A stretch of 64,000 nucleotides of DNA, taken from Bimastos eiseni. Its lineage: Eukaryota > Annelida > Clitellata > Crassiclitellata > Lumbricidae. Where the stretch lies: the NCBI GenBank assembly GCA_959347315.1, contig OY365810.1:29845385-29909384 (forward strand), in the 5' to 3' direction. Positions 32,199 to 44,875 of this stretch are shown one piece after another (the stretch's first letter is position 1; each line of letters opens with the position of its first letter). The notes under the pieces were generated by a model. The model had not been told where the DNA came from. It searched no databases and was given only the letters and a program-made list of their open reading frames with translations. Made by a program: the position numbers and the translations under genes.

Positions 32199-35100
32199 CT
32201 GAAAATTCAACAAAGGACCATTCTGAATAAGAATTTAAACAGAAAAATGGTTTACACACAATAGAATTTATCAAAAACTGCAAGACCTCCTATTCATTTA
32301 CCAACTTATCTTGATAATGGTAGGGTGTGACCAATTGGCATTTTTTCCGATTTTCTATTCCTGATATTTGGCAGGCTCTTTGTCAAATACGGATTCGATA
32401 TGATTATTTGGCAATATTTATTCAACATGCTAAGTACTAGACACTGTTCGTTACTCTGCAATCAGACATAAAAAGTCTCATAAGAAGAAATAGTGAGTTT
32501 TGAGCAACTTTTTCAAGGATGGAAGTGCATTTGAACTATGACAACAGAGTGGAGGAAGCATGGAAGGCACACAAACCCATAACAAGTCTAGATACAACTA
32601 AACAAATGCTGACCTAGCATTGAAACTGATCAAACAACCAGGTCCTTGCGGAATTTTAATTAATTTGACATCGCATTGGCAAACATGTTTTCTCCAAGAA
32701 ATTTAAGAGATTTACATAACACTCGCGATATCATGACATAGTTAGCTCAGTAGCAGATATCCGATAATAGCAATGATGTAGAACAGAAATGTGTCTTACT
32801 TCTCTGAAGTCGGTGCATCTAGTGGCCGCTGAGTACGCTTCCTCTAAGTGGCGTGCAGTCAGATGATAGTTAGCGATGAACTTGTAGGCCTGTGCCTGGT
32901 CCTCAGGAGCAGGCATCATCTGAAACAATTCAATCACAAGCTCCCATCACAAACACTGGCCTTCAAAGCACCATAATTATCTTTAATTATTTAACTATTG
33001 AAGGACAAATGACATTCTAGTGCCAGATTGTCAATGCACAATTTAAGGGGTCAAACTCCTGCCACGATAGAACGACATTTAAAGATATATGTTCAAGTAG
33101 TACCTTAACCAAACTCTACTATATTACATAAACTGCTGTGTAAATCTGCCAGATCTGATGGAAAGGGATGGAATTGGCCACATATCTTCACATACCAACA
33201 CAGAGTCAAGCTACACTACATGTTCACACCTCTAGTTGGCACAAGCTTAATCGACTCTTGTTCAATTTGCCTAAGTAATTATTAAACAATATTTTTTTAA
33301 TATATTCATTATTACTGTACTCCAGTCTGTCATCACCTAGGGAACAGGAAAACTACATAAATAAATTGCTTCAATTGAACCCAAATTGTTGTAGTGATTA
33401 AACTGTTACAACAAACAAACCCTCTTCAAGAAATCTACTCATAGGTACTCACAGTCCAATCTCTGCCAAATAAGACAGATTCAGAGTGGAATAAAAAATG
33501 GGGTAGAGGGTTCCTAGACAAAAGCCAAAGATCTAATGGGAAGCTATTCCAACCTATGGGTATGTACGCATCAAGAACCAGAAAAATGACAAGACGATAC
33601 AGTCACTAGAATATAGATCAACTGAATGAATTAAAAATTCAAGTCAGATGACTGATACCTACTCCAGAAAAACTGGTCTCATTGAGGTACTGAGTGTATG
33701 CAGCTGCTGCCTGGTCATTCTCCGACAGCTTCTCGTATAATCTTACAATAAAACACAACAAGATACAAAAACAAGACAGAATTGCCACAAGATAAAAATA
33801 TAGCATCATTGATGTGCTCAGATACATCTGAAAGGTAAAACACATGGGCAAAAATTGCCTGCGCCACATCAATGTCTCCTATGAGACATGGTCACAAGTT
33901 CTGTTGAAATATAACCTGTGCTCTATAGTAAATGGTTTCATGGTTCTGCATTGTAAACATGAGATGAATAGACATTCCCAAAAACTTACCTTACTATTAG
34001 TTACTTCAGAGTTACATCAACCATGAGTTATGTACAAGATATTTCTAAGCACAAAGTTACTAAATCCAAGAACGTCCAAATAGGCGGAGGGGGGTTTTGG
34101 AGGTAAAAGCCTCCAATTTCTGGTAGGGGGATAATATTTTAGTCTTAGGGGAGAATATCTTGCCTTCCAAACACTGGAGACCAGAGGTTTGCCTCCATCA
34201 CTCAGAGGGGAACTTGACACACCTGATTAAATCTCTCTGTCACAAGTTGAAACTAATGAAAATAATAATTTAGAAATTTATCAATAGCTGTGGTAAAGGG
34301 TGAAAGCAAAAGGTCAATGGGCCATTTTCAGGTCAATAAACATTAAATTTAGTAAAAATAATAATTTTAGTTAATTTTAAAACAAGCAAACCACATTATG
34401 ATTACAAGCATAGTATGAACAAATGATGACAAATTATTACAACAATAAATTTAACTGTCTGCAGACATACAAGGCGCCCATTACGTTATATATCTGATTT
34501 AACCAATGCCACTACCTAGTCAACCTTACCTGATACTAGTGGATTGAGCTTCACATATTGTGGACATGTTATACCCTACCAATATAATTCACTGAACTGC
34601 ACTGGTCAAGCATGAGTGAATGCAGCAGAGGAAACTATTGTATGATACCTGGCCAGTTTGATCAGCGCCAATCCCTCCACATCGCCAAGAGACCTCGCTT
34701 TCCAGTAACAGCGCTTCGCCTCTTGCAGTCGGCCGAGATTGTCATAGGCCTCACCCAGAGCTACCACCATTCGAGAATCATTAGGCCTACAAAGATCAAA
34801 CAAGAACGATTCAACAATTGTAAAATAATCTCAGTGACTCAAGCAATGACGAGTAAGCAAGTTGGGCAAGTAGTGTAATATAACAGAAGCTTATATCGAT
34901 AAAACACATAATTAAAATAGGGCATATTGATTCACGAGGGCTTTCATAGTCCAGCATGAGTCACTGTAGGCAAAACATAACAATAATTCAATTAATATAA
35001 TAGAGCATTTTAATTCATCAAGTCAATCGAACATTGGATTTACCGACCGAAGCATCTGTGCCTGTCTGTAGTAGTATAGACAGTAGAAGGGCATCTTCAA

Positions 35101-38100
35101 GATCTCGTACGTCTGCCCGAGACCATACCACGCTCGATAGTCTCTCTTGTTAACCTCTACAGTCAAAACAGATTGCTGATGTCATTCACAGCAAAAACAA
35201 ACCACATGAAGACTAATCTTCACATGCTGGTGATCTGTCAATCACAATGCCAACAAGGCCTCATACTCTGATATAGAACAGGAAGGACTGGGTTACTAAT
35301 AATTGTGTGAATAGAAGTAACAAATTGTCCTAATAAATAAAAATAAGAAATCAACATGCATACTCTGAATAAATAGGATTAAGTAACGGCTGCTCTGTCG
35401 GTATTTTAATGCCATATCCATCCATGCCATGAGGTGGTGCAACAGTATGTTCTATGTTTTGTAATCAGAGGGTCGCAGGTTCCTGCCTCAAACTACTGCG
35501 TAGCGAACCTGGACAAGTTGCAAACCCAAAATTGTCTGCACGGAAGGCAACAGGAAAGCACCTCACTCATCTCAGTTTCTTTTTCACCCAGGGTGAGAGC
35601 ACTTCTGAATATTACTGAAATGCCATTAAATCACATAACATAGATATGTATACATATACATGTTTGACAAGGCCTGTATATATTTATGCATGTATCAATG
35701 CATCTGCCATTAATCCCTAGTCAACAAAAAGCAAAAGGCTACTCAGCTACAACCAACCGAAAAGCTTGCACAGGCAAATATGCCAATGCACGTGTCCAGC
35801 ATATATCACGAGTCTACAGCATACACGAAGCAACTTACCCACAGCCTGTCGATAAGCCTGTATAGCAGCCGAAGTGTTTTTCAGTTCCATGTATTCATGA
35901 CCCATCAATGTCCAGGCACACAGGTACGTCGGACTGATCTTAAGAGCTCGCTGAAAATATAGCACGGCCTTTTCGTGCTGTGATCGCAGACTATAATAGT
36001 TTCCTAAAAAATAAAATCTCCATTTTGACATTAACTCCTTCCACCAAACATAACGTCAACCATCTGAAATTATCTTATTAAATGACCAGAAATACATTTC
36101 TGCTCTGAGTGTTCATTAAGTGGGGCGATAGTTGCCAGTTTCAAAGATTATAATAATAACACCGATTTATAAGGTGTGCGGCCCTACCACTACAAGGGGG
36201 CAATACAACATAAGCAGAAAGTTAGCGGACAGAGTAAGCCTTGGAAAACAGGAACACTCTCAACTTATTTCTAAAGGACTCTACTGAGTCAGCCAATGTA
36301 ATGGTAGACTAGAGACCATTCCAACATCTTGGACCAGCGGCAAAGAAAGCACAGTCGTCGAAACGCATCTTCACCCTCCGCATACGAAGATTAGTCTTCA
36401 CAGAGGATCTGAGTTGCAGAGCGGACATGGAGAAGTGAGTCCCAAAGCATAACAGCACAAATACCCGAGGGATAATCCATGAATCGAACTGTAGACGAGC
36501 AAGCATAGTTTGAAGTCAATGCGGTAAGGAACAGGAAGCCAGTGCAGAACGTCTCGAAGGAGCGGCGTAATGTGGTCATAATTTCGCCTGTTACAGATGA
36601 ACTGAGCGGCAATATTTAGCACCAACTGAAGGCAGCCCAGGGGCACACAGTCACACCGGCAAGAAGACTATAGCAGCGATCCACATGTGAGATGACAAAG
36701 GCAGCAACGGCTGCTCTTGCGGCCTCGAAATGTAAGGACCTTACGCCGCTACTGATCTACCTGCAGAGATTAAGTGCATACAAAAACCATAATACACTAA
36801 AAATTAGAACAAGATCATCAACCAAAATCCTGGCTTGCAGATGATTCAGGACAGGACAGAATCACATTTTAGAGCATCCTACTGGAGACTCCAGTACAGT
36901 CACATAAGTGACCATGAGAACAGCTAGAAATTGACCATGTAGCCTTTCAGGGCTTTGGGCTCCCTTTAACTTATGGCTCCAACACTGGCACTCACTGGCC
37001 TTGAGACTAGAAAGCACCATGTTCAAAAAGAAGATAAATCAGAAACTTCTCATATTGAGAAAGGCATCAACTGAAGGCATTTCAAACTGGGTGACACTTT
37101 CAGAGATCAAATGCAGTAGGTGCAAAGAAAAACATGATTCCCTGTTGACTGCATGCTCCACTATATGGCATCAGATGAATCAGACACAATAGAGAACAGT
37201 TCTTTAGATAAGTTGATCTTTAGATGTGTAAGCAGTGCTTCTAATAGATGCTAAAAGGCACAACATAAATCTCTTAATCCTCACACACACACACAGTCAA
37301 AATCTCACCTAATACACAACATGTTTCTACTCGATACTTGTCGATTTCACAACAGTGGTGGGCCAGATAAGCCAGTTCAGCCTTCATCTCCTGCAAGAAA
37401 TTTTTTAATACAATCAAACAATGATTTGCTAGTTTGCAAGCTAACTTACAAGTGCTCAAAGGTTCGTTTTACAGGGTAAAATATCCTCAGGTTTATTGCA
37501 TGCTTCACTAAATGATAACAGATTACTCAGGCACTTCCCCTACAATCAAGATATAACGATTCAAACCACTCGCATAAAAATTGCTACGTCAGGGTCTTGA
37601 GCACATCCTTAACATCCGCTACTGAGCGAAGCTTAGCAAAAAGGCAGATCTTTTTTAGAATGACAATATTCTGTTAGGGTAAGAGTACAAGTTCAACCAA
37701 TTGCGAATGAAAGCAGTCAGTGTTTATAGACCTCGGCAAGTCGTTCACGCATAGTTGCTTACAGTGAGTGATGATGATCAATCACATACTGGTGCTAAAT
37801 AAATAAAGATAAAATTCATACTACAAACAATAATCCTTCCAGGTGCAGAATGGCAGACCTTTTGTGTTGAACAGTTATGAAGCCAAAGCCTAAGAGAACC
37901 ATTTCTCTTGGACAATTAACATCACAGCAGAATCAACCATTGCAATAATGGCAACAATATGATGCAAGTACTTGACACTTTACTAATCTCTGATATTACA
38001 AATCTACCATTTAAACTGATAAAGGTACCAAGTGACTTGCTTAATCCATCATTAAACGAAAAATCAAAACAAACAAACATCGAATTTTAGCTCCTGACTG

Positions 38101-41100
38101 CTCAATTACCAACGACTTTTACAATTACACCATGTATGATATATGGCTCCCAAGCATTTATTCTGCCTAAGCGAAAAATGTTTGCTGATTAAAAAATAAT
38201 TTATCTACTCACTTTAACATATAGCAGGTTAGAAAAAGTGTCCATATTGTCGAGTCGATATGGGTCGACCTGTTGCAGCTGATTGAAGGTGGCAATGGCA
38301 CGGTCAACATCTGAAGCATTTCAAAACATTCTGGATCAGATGAATGACATAAAACAGATAGACAGATACCACAGTAGCATCAATGCCTAGCACTAAGCAT
38401 GAAGAAGAGCTCTGTATGCTAGCCCATGCTGTGTTAGAAACTTCCATTGTCTTAACTTTAACATATGAGGAATTGAGGATGGGTGACCACTGGCCAGTTC
38501 TCTTCCTCATCATCTATCCTCTCACCAACAGCGTACTGCAAAACAAATTTCATCACATGTGCTAATCATGGTATTACTCCAGTATTAAACAACCAATGAG
38601 ATACTAGAAGACTCAACCTGTTATTCCTACACCGTAATTATAAGACGCGTCATATGGGATGTAATGATGTATTACTGCAAAACTAGTCATTATCACCATA
38701 CTACTAATACCATAATATTACCAGTAATACTACTCATGCATCAACTATAAACCTCCTGCATTGTTTCAGCATGCTTTATGCCTGCTGGAATGGAACACCA
38801 CTTGGTTTGCCTGTTATCTCCACAATCTCTTTCCCTTGAGCCTTGAGATGGAAATTTACACAAGTGCTCAGCAATGCCTTAAAACGTGCCTTATAGTCTT
38901 AGACTTAATGAATATCAGTTACAATAAGTCAGGATGGTATGAGAAACTTTATGACAAAGATAGTAAAATCATTCTGTAGGTTTAGAGCATAAGTGACTCG
39001 ATACAGAACTTACCACGCATGTTGTGAAATGCCATTGCAGTCTGTGCCATGAGATATGTGCTGCGTGAAAAGTGGCGCTGGCTAAGAGTTTCATAGATCT
39101 GCAGGGAGTCCTCGTTCAGCTGGATCTCAAAGTAGGCTTGAGCCACGAAGAAGAAACGGATCCAGCAGTCGCCCAACAGAAGATTATTCAACTGAAAACC
39201 AAAAGAAATTCAGAACAAACATCAAAAAGAAACTACTTAATCAGGATAACCATGCATACTATAGAATGCTCAGTAAAAAGAATTGAACCACTATAAATGA
39301 AGTCATTAACACTCGATCAATACACAAAGAATGACCAGCAAAACCATTCAACCAATATTCAAGATGTATCTGCTCAACCAACAAATGCAGGCAGTCAAGC
39401 AGAACGAACCGTTCACTTAAACAATCCAATCATTCAGAACAAACTGTACCATACTGTTGAGTGTTGAACCATCGTCTAATTAACCAGTGCATTACAGCTC
39501 AACGAAAATAAACCATTCAACCAGTACAAAATGTTACCGATACTCTTCAACAAAACAAATCAAATGGCCATACTTATGGGAAAAAATGCTTAAAGTGAAA
39601 AAACAACATTTATATGTCAGTAAAAAAACAATACACATAATGAGGTGACGATCTAAGTAGGAATTAAATTTGGTGTAAACAGTCGTGCCAGCGCTATATG
39701 ATTTGGTTTATACTGCTCCAAATTATAAGAACATGATCCAGATTTCTTGATGTAATGTAGTCAAACATTTACATAGCCCCTTCAGGTATCTACTCTGTGC
39801 TAGCCTATATGATGTTAAATGTCATTACTAACAAATATTATACTTGAGATGTCCAAAATTGAACAACCACGTTAATAATTCAGCCTACAAACCATGTCAC
39901 GGTCAGTTATTATCTGCGACAACTCGAGCCAAGCTCCCCAGTGAAGAGGTTCAGCATGCACTGCTTCAACTAAGATGGTAATGGCTTCATTTGTTAAGTC
40001 TAACTTCTTCAGTATGACACCATAACTACAAAATAATGTTTACAAAATCCATTATTTGAATACAATTTCTTCATAATGACATGCCTAATGACAAGCCTGA
40101 AGAGAACTTCAACAGGAAAATTTGGATGAAGTTAAGTAATCAGTTTCCTGGAAGGAAACATGACAAGATTAGCCCCTTACAGCATAGAAGAATATCAATT
40201 CCTGCAACCTGCATTTTACTGAAACACATTCGTATAAAAGTCTCTGAAAAAGTTAATTGGAAAACAAGTCCAAAGTTACATGGGCAACAGTGCAAATACA
40301 GAAAAAATAACAGTATAGATGTTAAATGCAGTAAAACAGTAACACAATAATACACGTAATAATGTAAAATAATAGTATAATCATTAAAAGATTCATTAAA
40401 AAAGTGAAATTGAAAATTACTGAATAAATTTCATTCAAAGCTCACAGGTATAGACAGTATCCATCAAGTGTGCCCGCCTTGTGTTTCTTCTGCAGTTCAA
40501 AACGCAGTGTCTTCAGGTGGTCATTCATGGAGCTGTCCTGTGGCCCTGCAACATCACAGTAACAGACAAGCAGAGTAATGAATGCAGGATGTCACAACAC
40601 ACAGATAATGAAAAAAGTGCAACTCCCACAGTTACATGCATATCCTTCCAAATCAGCCAATGACAGTTCACTTTAGTAACAGAAACTAAATTTAGATACA
40701 AAGTCTTTGAACAATCAATGAAAATAGATTTAAACACTATTCAAAATCAAACTAAAATCCATAATTTACTCTGAATAATCATCACTCACCAGTTGTTTCA
40801 ACTGCATCATCAACTTTTCGCTTTTCCCCGGCCAAATAACGAGCATAGACATGAATGAAGTAAGCCAATGGACTTTTGCATGTTTTTGTGAAATGTGCTG
40901 CTCGATCATATTCCTCCAAATCCAAGTAGCTTTTTGCCATAACGTAACGATCATAATCAGCCAAAAACTCCTGCAAATCAAATATAAGAATATTTAAACC
41001 GCATGTAGTAACCATATTCACGAAGGCCAGCCTTACACCGCATTCACTACAGAGGTATCTTATGAGCCACAGAGGTGAGTTTGAAAGCTGTCTCAAAGTT

Positions 41101-44100
41101 TAAAAGTCTCAAACTCAAAAATTCTACAGGGTCATAAAATCTGTTTGCTCTACCACACACTAACAAGCATTTTTCGACTGTTTTGTCCACAGTGCCTTTT
41201 CTAAAATTCCAGAGATCTGAGTAAAGCTTGTCTTTTTAAAATATCAAGTCCACTGCCATTCAACGCTTACATTGTATTTCTATAAGATTTTTGCTGACAC
41301 ATAACTCTCCAAAGTATGTTTGAAATTCTCATTCTCCTAACATCATTTACAGTGTCATGGAAAATTATTTATGACTCTAACGACAACCATGACATCTAAG
41401 CCTATAGACAAACACGATATATGATATGAACAGTTGAATGGATGATGCGTCAAAGCCTACTCCAGTGCATCTGGCTGAGGCTTACCATGAGACGGTTCAA
41501 ACACACAAGAAAAACAAATCATGTAGACAATAACATTTTAGTAAGCAGAAGCAGCATGACAACAACAACAAGCAAATACAACTCCCAAGGTTCTCAGAAA
41601 ACCTAAATCTGACCAGTCAATACAAAGCCAAAAGTTAACTAAATTCTGCAATGTTTCCTTCAAATAAATTTGATTTCAATGGTGTTCTAGATGACATGTA
41701 CATATTAATCTAAGTAATCAGTATCATATAAATTTAACTACAGCATCTCGTGCATGCATCTAGAGGAAGTTAGTAGCACTCAAAAGAAGAAAATCAAAAA
41801 ATGCATTCAACCAAATTTAAGTACAAATTTCTTATTTTCTAAGATGCAATTGTGAATTACAATGAATTTTCTGGTCACCTTTACAAGTTTGACAAATGAT
41901 GCCTGTAGCAAGCATCTTGTATTTAAAACTCATTTTTAAAGACCATTCTGAGTTCTAATGCCTAATTAGCCAACTAGGTCTGTAAATACACAGCCAAATA
42001 GATACACCTGCTTGAATTAACATCCAAATAAGGCAAAATACATGGTTGTATTACCATTTCAGTTAATGTGACTGAAATAACATGGTACTTTTCATAGAGA
42101 CTAAGAGAGAGTATGGTCTACTACTCTACTTCTTACATGTGCAGTCAGTAAACATGAATCTAAGACGAGGATAGATGTTCTCTAAAGGCCACATTGGAGT
42201 AAAGCAAATGCAAAGTTCAATTGTGGTCTTGGCATTTAATGTCAACGATGATGCTGATTTGGAGTTGGGCCTGTGGGGCCAAGTTGTAGAAAGCAAGTAA
42301 GTAAGTATATTCTTTGTTATTCAAACTGCATATCTGCACTCTGGTGAACTATACATATAAAAGCACAGCATTCTAATTAGAAAGGATTTTAGCGCTACAT
42401 TGTGAAATAACACTCGGTCGTGCCAACATGGGCGCAGGAGGTAGAAGATTACAATACAACAGCACACCAACTGAAAGCACATGATACCACAAAAGAACTT
42501 ATGTCCTAATAAGAATTGAGAAAATACACATAGTCTTGTTGGCTTTGAAGTGGAGTTAGCATTATTTGATTATAAAGGCAATTATCATTATTATTAAGCT
42601 GACAATATTTATAGCGCTGTAATGCAGCCACACTGCTACAAGGGCACTTTACAATACCACAGTCAAGCAAACGACAAGAAAACCAATTGATACAACAAGA
42701 TTCGCGATAGTTACTGGAGTCACTGTAATGTTGAATGTTTCTGAAGGCATGTCAGTTGTAGCGACTTGATCCAACGCATACAGTAGCTCGGCAGCCCTGG
42801 AAAAACATGACAATGATGCAATTTGACACAATAACATGCAAACGCATATTTTGCAAATTGCTTACAAAACAGGATCTTAAAAACAACAATAAGCTAAAAC
42901 AGACAAAGCAATACATTTTATGCTTCCTGCAACCAACATTTCCTCTAAGCTGTGCACATGTGCGCTTGCACATGGGTCAGCACACACACAAATTTAGTGT
43001 GTGCACAATTATTATTTTTGAAACAACATAAATCGAGTGAGTCTTCTAGCCAGCCGGCTACAGCCTACTTCAATACAGAAACTTTGGTTTCTTGGCTGAT
43101 ATGTCCACTAATTTATCTTCAGACAAGGGCTTTCCTTATTTCATAATCAGATATCTTGTCATCAGAGAAGGCAAAATTTGTCGCATTTACATATTATGCA
43201 CCAACCATATACATTTAATGCAGCCCCAAGCGAGCATGTAATTTATTTAGTGGCCCTCTAATAATGTAAACAACATATCCGCCAAAAACGCTGATAGGAT
43301 AGAAGACTGCTGCCTAATACTGACCTTCCCACACTCCAATTTACTAAAGTAAGTAATTAGGATACAAATTTCTTTAATTAATTCTGCACCAAATAGAAGT
43401 TTTGTGCAACCTCAGTAGATTGTATACATTATAATATCATCAAATAAAAGTTAACATTTCAACTTTGCAAACATAGTGTGTTCATCACTAATAACTTACA
43501 TACTTAATCGAATTATTGCATTGTGGAAGGGCGCTGACAATAACAATTACTGATGTACAATGCTGAGAAAATATAAAAGTAGACTAAGCATTTAAAATCA
43601 ATCACACCTAGTCCCTCTCCATCACACGCATGCACTCACACATACACAGTTACATACCCACTCAGGCACATGCATTTTCTCATGCTGAACTAGACTCTGG
43701 AACTTTTCCGGTAAATGCTCACTCTAAACTAGGTAAAACCGGGCTTTACACTACGAAATTATTTTGCAACTGCAGACGATGAGGGTCGAAGTGTAGCATT
43801 TAGTGACCCCTTCCGTGTTATTTATGTTGATTACATTCTTACTGAGTGCATTGCATCATGGGATGCGGCTGGTAGTTAGGAGCGCTATATCTGAGCGCAT
43901 TTGGGAGCGGTCATATTGTTTAAATGCAGAGGCTCTCAGTCGGGTGCATAGCGAATCGCCGAAACCCGAATCTGATTTCCGCCGTATCCCCGAAAACGTA
44001 GCCGGATTGATAAAAAAGATTCTGCATAAATGGAAGCTGGATGGATGAAAAGAATTCACGCAGAAGCTGGATTGAAGAATGAATTGCACTATTTTGAGAC

Positions 44101-44472
44101 AGTTCAGAGGTTTTCAATAGTACATTACTGTTTTCGGGGAATCGGGCTTTTTGGCCTTTTCAGCGTTTTCGGGGATTCGGGTTTCGATGATTCGGGTTGA
44201 TCCCTCTCAGTCTTCGGATCACTGTATTGTCAAGGCGCTGTAGAAGTTTGCAATCAGATTAGACACAATCTCGCTACTGACCATTTCGCACTCTGCTTCA
44301 GTCCACGTTGACCACATTCTATATTCGACTTTATGAGGTCCCCTTTGATGTCTACTAAGACCCAGCTAGAAATTAACGATACATCCCTCAGAAGATATAA
44401 ACTTGATGATGAGTCGTTAGCATTTGAAACCTCCGCTGACACCGCCATATTTAGTAGATCTGCAGGAAGCAT
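32010..44472 (-). CDS. CDC23: Anaphase-promoting complex subunit 8 (CDC23/APC8), complete
   Basis: APC8/CDC23 is a TPR scaffold subunit of the anaphase-promoting complex/cyclosome. That nuclear ubiquitin ligase drives mitotic exit by marking securin and cyclin B. Fourteen coding exons were placed: 44282-44448, 42715-42796, 40790-40970, 40446-40545, 39893-40025, 39014-39191, 38213-38310, 37309-37390, 35839-36003, 35048-35156, 34649-34786, 33663-33741, 32800-32919, 32010-32198. They join in frame to 606 codons, close to the vertebrate length of about 597. Hallmark blocks are [77 protein letters not shown] and [10 protein letters not shown]. The MAVSAEV start at 44448 has a good context; an alternative in-frame ATG is at 44472, with a TAA 18 bases above that. 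The gene lies about 8 kb from KLC on the same strand. Confidence 0.97.
32800..32919 (-). CDS. CDC23: CDC23 exon 13
   Basis: 40 codons, [20 protein letters not shown] then [10 protein letters not shown], matching AFRYLAQYYFKCKLWDEAS of vertebrates. Phase 0 at both ends. Confidence 0.93.
33410..33590 (-). mobile_element. LINE 3'-end fragment
   Basis: Minus strand has taggaaccctctacccc, then tgagtagatttcttgaagag, matching the copies at 3.6 and 16.0 kb. In the CDC23 intron between exons 12 and 13. Confidence 0.5.
33663..33741 (-). CDS. CDC23: CDC23 exon 12
   Basis: Codes [20 protein letters not shown], then ETSFSG. Two overlapping donors are possible. gtaggt (edge 33663) keeps frame with exon 13; gtatca (edge 33659) would give an early stop in exon 13. 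Confidence 0.85.
34077..34225 (-). mobile_element. hAT-like MITE family A, 149 bp
   Basis: Read on the minus strand: CAGGTGTGTC ... GGACGTTCTTG, with core GATATTCTCCCCT and AAATTGGAGGC. Flanks ACTAAATC / ATTAAATC (7/8). In the CDC23 intron between exons 11 and 12. Confidence 0.82.
34445..34600 (-). mobile_element. SINE S1 copy
   Basis: Plus-strand view: gtctgcagacatacaaggcg and agtcaaccttacctgatact, parallel to the S1 copies at 3.2 and 5.5 kb. Confidence 0.4.
34649..34786 (-). CDS. CDC23: CDC23 exon 11
   Basis: Codes [20 protein letters not shown], then [10 protein letters not shown] and LALIKLA. Phase 2 at both ends; acceptor ctttgtag. Confidence 0.97.
35048..35156 (-). CDS. CDC23: CDC23 exon 10
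   Basis: Codes [20 protein letters not shown], then [16 protein letters not shown]. The donor gtcggt was preferred to the gta three bases further because only it makes exon 11 read LRPNDSR. Confidence 0.97.
35425..35640 (+). mobile_element. Possible tRNA-derived SINE
   Basis: A-box-like ggtggtgcaacagta and B-box-like gcaggttcctgcctc, spaced as in a tRNA. No intact cloverleaf, so it is not a tRNA gene. CDC23 intron between exons 9 and 10. Confidence 0.4.
35839..36003 (-). CDS. CDC23: CDC23 exon 9
   Basis: Codes [20 protein letters not shown], then [18 protein letters not shown]: the strongest-conserved TPR pair of APC8. Donor gtaagt, phase 1 out. Confidence 0.98.
36100..36760 (-). mobile_element. 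L2/CR1-like LINE 3' fragment
   Basis: Minus-strand translation in shifting frames shows the LINE C-terminus: [28 protein letters not shown], then [20 protein letters not shown] 3' end with a (TTA)n-like tail lies near 36150. Frameshifted and 5' truncated, inside a CDC23 intron. Confidence 0.8.
37309..37390 (-). CDS. CDC23: CDC23 exon 8
   Basis: Codes [20 protein letters not shown], then VETCCVLG, a hallmark of APC8. Phase 0 in, phase 1 out; donor gtgaga. Confidence 0.98.
38213..38310 (-). CDS. CDC23: CDC23 exon 7
   Basis: Codes [19 protein letters not shown], then [14 protein letters not shown], near-identical to the family block [17 protein letters not shown]. Phase 1 in, phase 0 out; donor gtgagt. 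Confidence 0.98.
39014..39191 (-). CDS. CDC23: CDC23 exon 6
   Basis: Codes [20 protein letters not shown], then [11 protein letters not shown] and AMAFHNMR, matching FFLAHIYTELQ...AVAYHNIRD of vertebrates. Phase 0 in, phase 1 out; donor gtaagt. Confidence 0.95.
39893..40025 (-). CDS. CDC23: CDC23 exon 5
   Basis: Codes [14 protein letters not shown], then [11 protein letters not shown], a signature CDC23 TPR segment. Phase 2 in, phase 0 out. Confidence 0.97.
40446..40545 (-). CDS. CDC23: CDC23 exon 4
   Basis: Codes [20 protein letters not shown], then LDGYCLYL (compare LDGFGLYLYG). Donor gtgagc, phase 2 out. Confidence 0.95.
40790..40970 (-). CDS. CDC23: CDC23 exon 3
   Basis: Codes [20 protein letters not shown], then YDRAAHF...[10 protein letters not shown], the conserved [16 protein letters not shown] / YSRYLSGEKKK block. 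Phase 0 in, phase 1 out; donor gtgagt. Confidence 0.97.
40971..42584. other. CDC23 intron between exons 2 and 3
   Basis: Contains a GTAA-tailed repeat near 42180-42330 (gggcctgtggggccaagttg then aagcaagtaagtaagta), probably a retroelement tail. Otherwise nothing recognised. Confidence 0.5.
42585..42660 (-). mobile_element. LINE 3'-terminal fragment (second family)
   Basis: Reads agcgctgtaatgcagccac and tgctacaagggcactt next to an ATT-rich tail, parallel to the copy at 6.5 kb. Immediately beside CDC23 exon 2. Confidence 0.4.
42715..42796 (-). CDS. CDC23: CDC23 exon 2
   Basis: Completes W and continues [19 protein letters not shown], equivalent to SAELAFSLPAL. Acceptor tgtttttccag. Donor gtaact after ITVTP, chosen because it gives phase 0 for exon 3. 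Confidence 0.85.
42925..43040. mobile_element. Possible hAT terminal fragment
   Basis: Contains tttcctctaagctgtgcaca, resembling a TIR-proximal sequence common to several hAT families. No second end or duplication found. In CDC23 intron 1. Confidence 0.3.
43941..44203. mobile_element. hAT-like MITE, 263 bp, perfect TSD, in CDC23 intron 1
   Basis: Flanked by a perfect 8-bp duplication CTCTCAGT (43933-43940, 44204-44211). The ends are diverged inverted repeats sharing CGAAACCCGAATC about 19 bases in on each side. It ends 78 bases from CDC23 exon 1. Confidence 0.82.
44282..44448 (-). CDS. CDC23: CDC23 exon 1
   Basis: Starts [15 protein letters not shown] (ATG at 44448, context aaatATGg) and ends SAKW, with W split across the junction in phase 2. 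[10 protein letters not shown]...KQSAKW matches LREIKKQLLL...HSSKW of vertebrate CDC23. Donor gtcagt. Confidence 0.93.
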
Positions 44473-44585
44473 ATATTGTGAGCATGCTTAGGATTGCATT
44501 GCGTCACCAATGAAGAACCGATCAAGAGAGTCGCAAAACTTGCAGAGTAACGTTCACTTTTATCAGGTTATGGAATAGTCTATTA

Positions 44586-44653
<68 letters not shown>
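44586..44653 (+). repeat. (GTAA)n microsatellite, about 17 copies
   Basis: Perfect AAGT/GTAA array about 115 bases upstream of the CDC23 start region. Followed by gaatattctctattaggcta, which recurs after the shorter GTAA run near 45185. Confidence 0.97.
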
Positions 44654-44849
44654 AATATTCTCTATTAGGCTATCAGCAAACGCATAGTAGTTACATGATG
44701 TATAAACAATAGTATCAAATTGGTGTCCTTGCCGTTGGTCCCGTCAGGATTCATCCGCCAAGTCCGCGCCTCAGCACCGCTGCTGCCCGATGTTCCTGTG
44801 GTCTCGCTCGACATGACACTCGTCTTTTGGCATTTCAGGGCATTTTTTT

Positions 44850-44875
44850 GGGTAGTGAACGTCATTTCACTACCC
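44850..44875. other. Perfect hairpin upstream of CDC23
   Basis: gggtagtgaa and ttcactaccc, 10-bp perfect arms around cgtcat. Lies about 400 bases upstream of the CDC23 start, in a locally GC-richer stretch (44720-44960). Confidence 0.85.
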
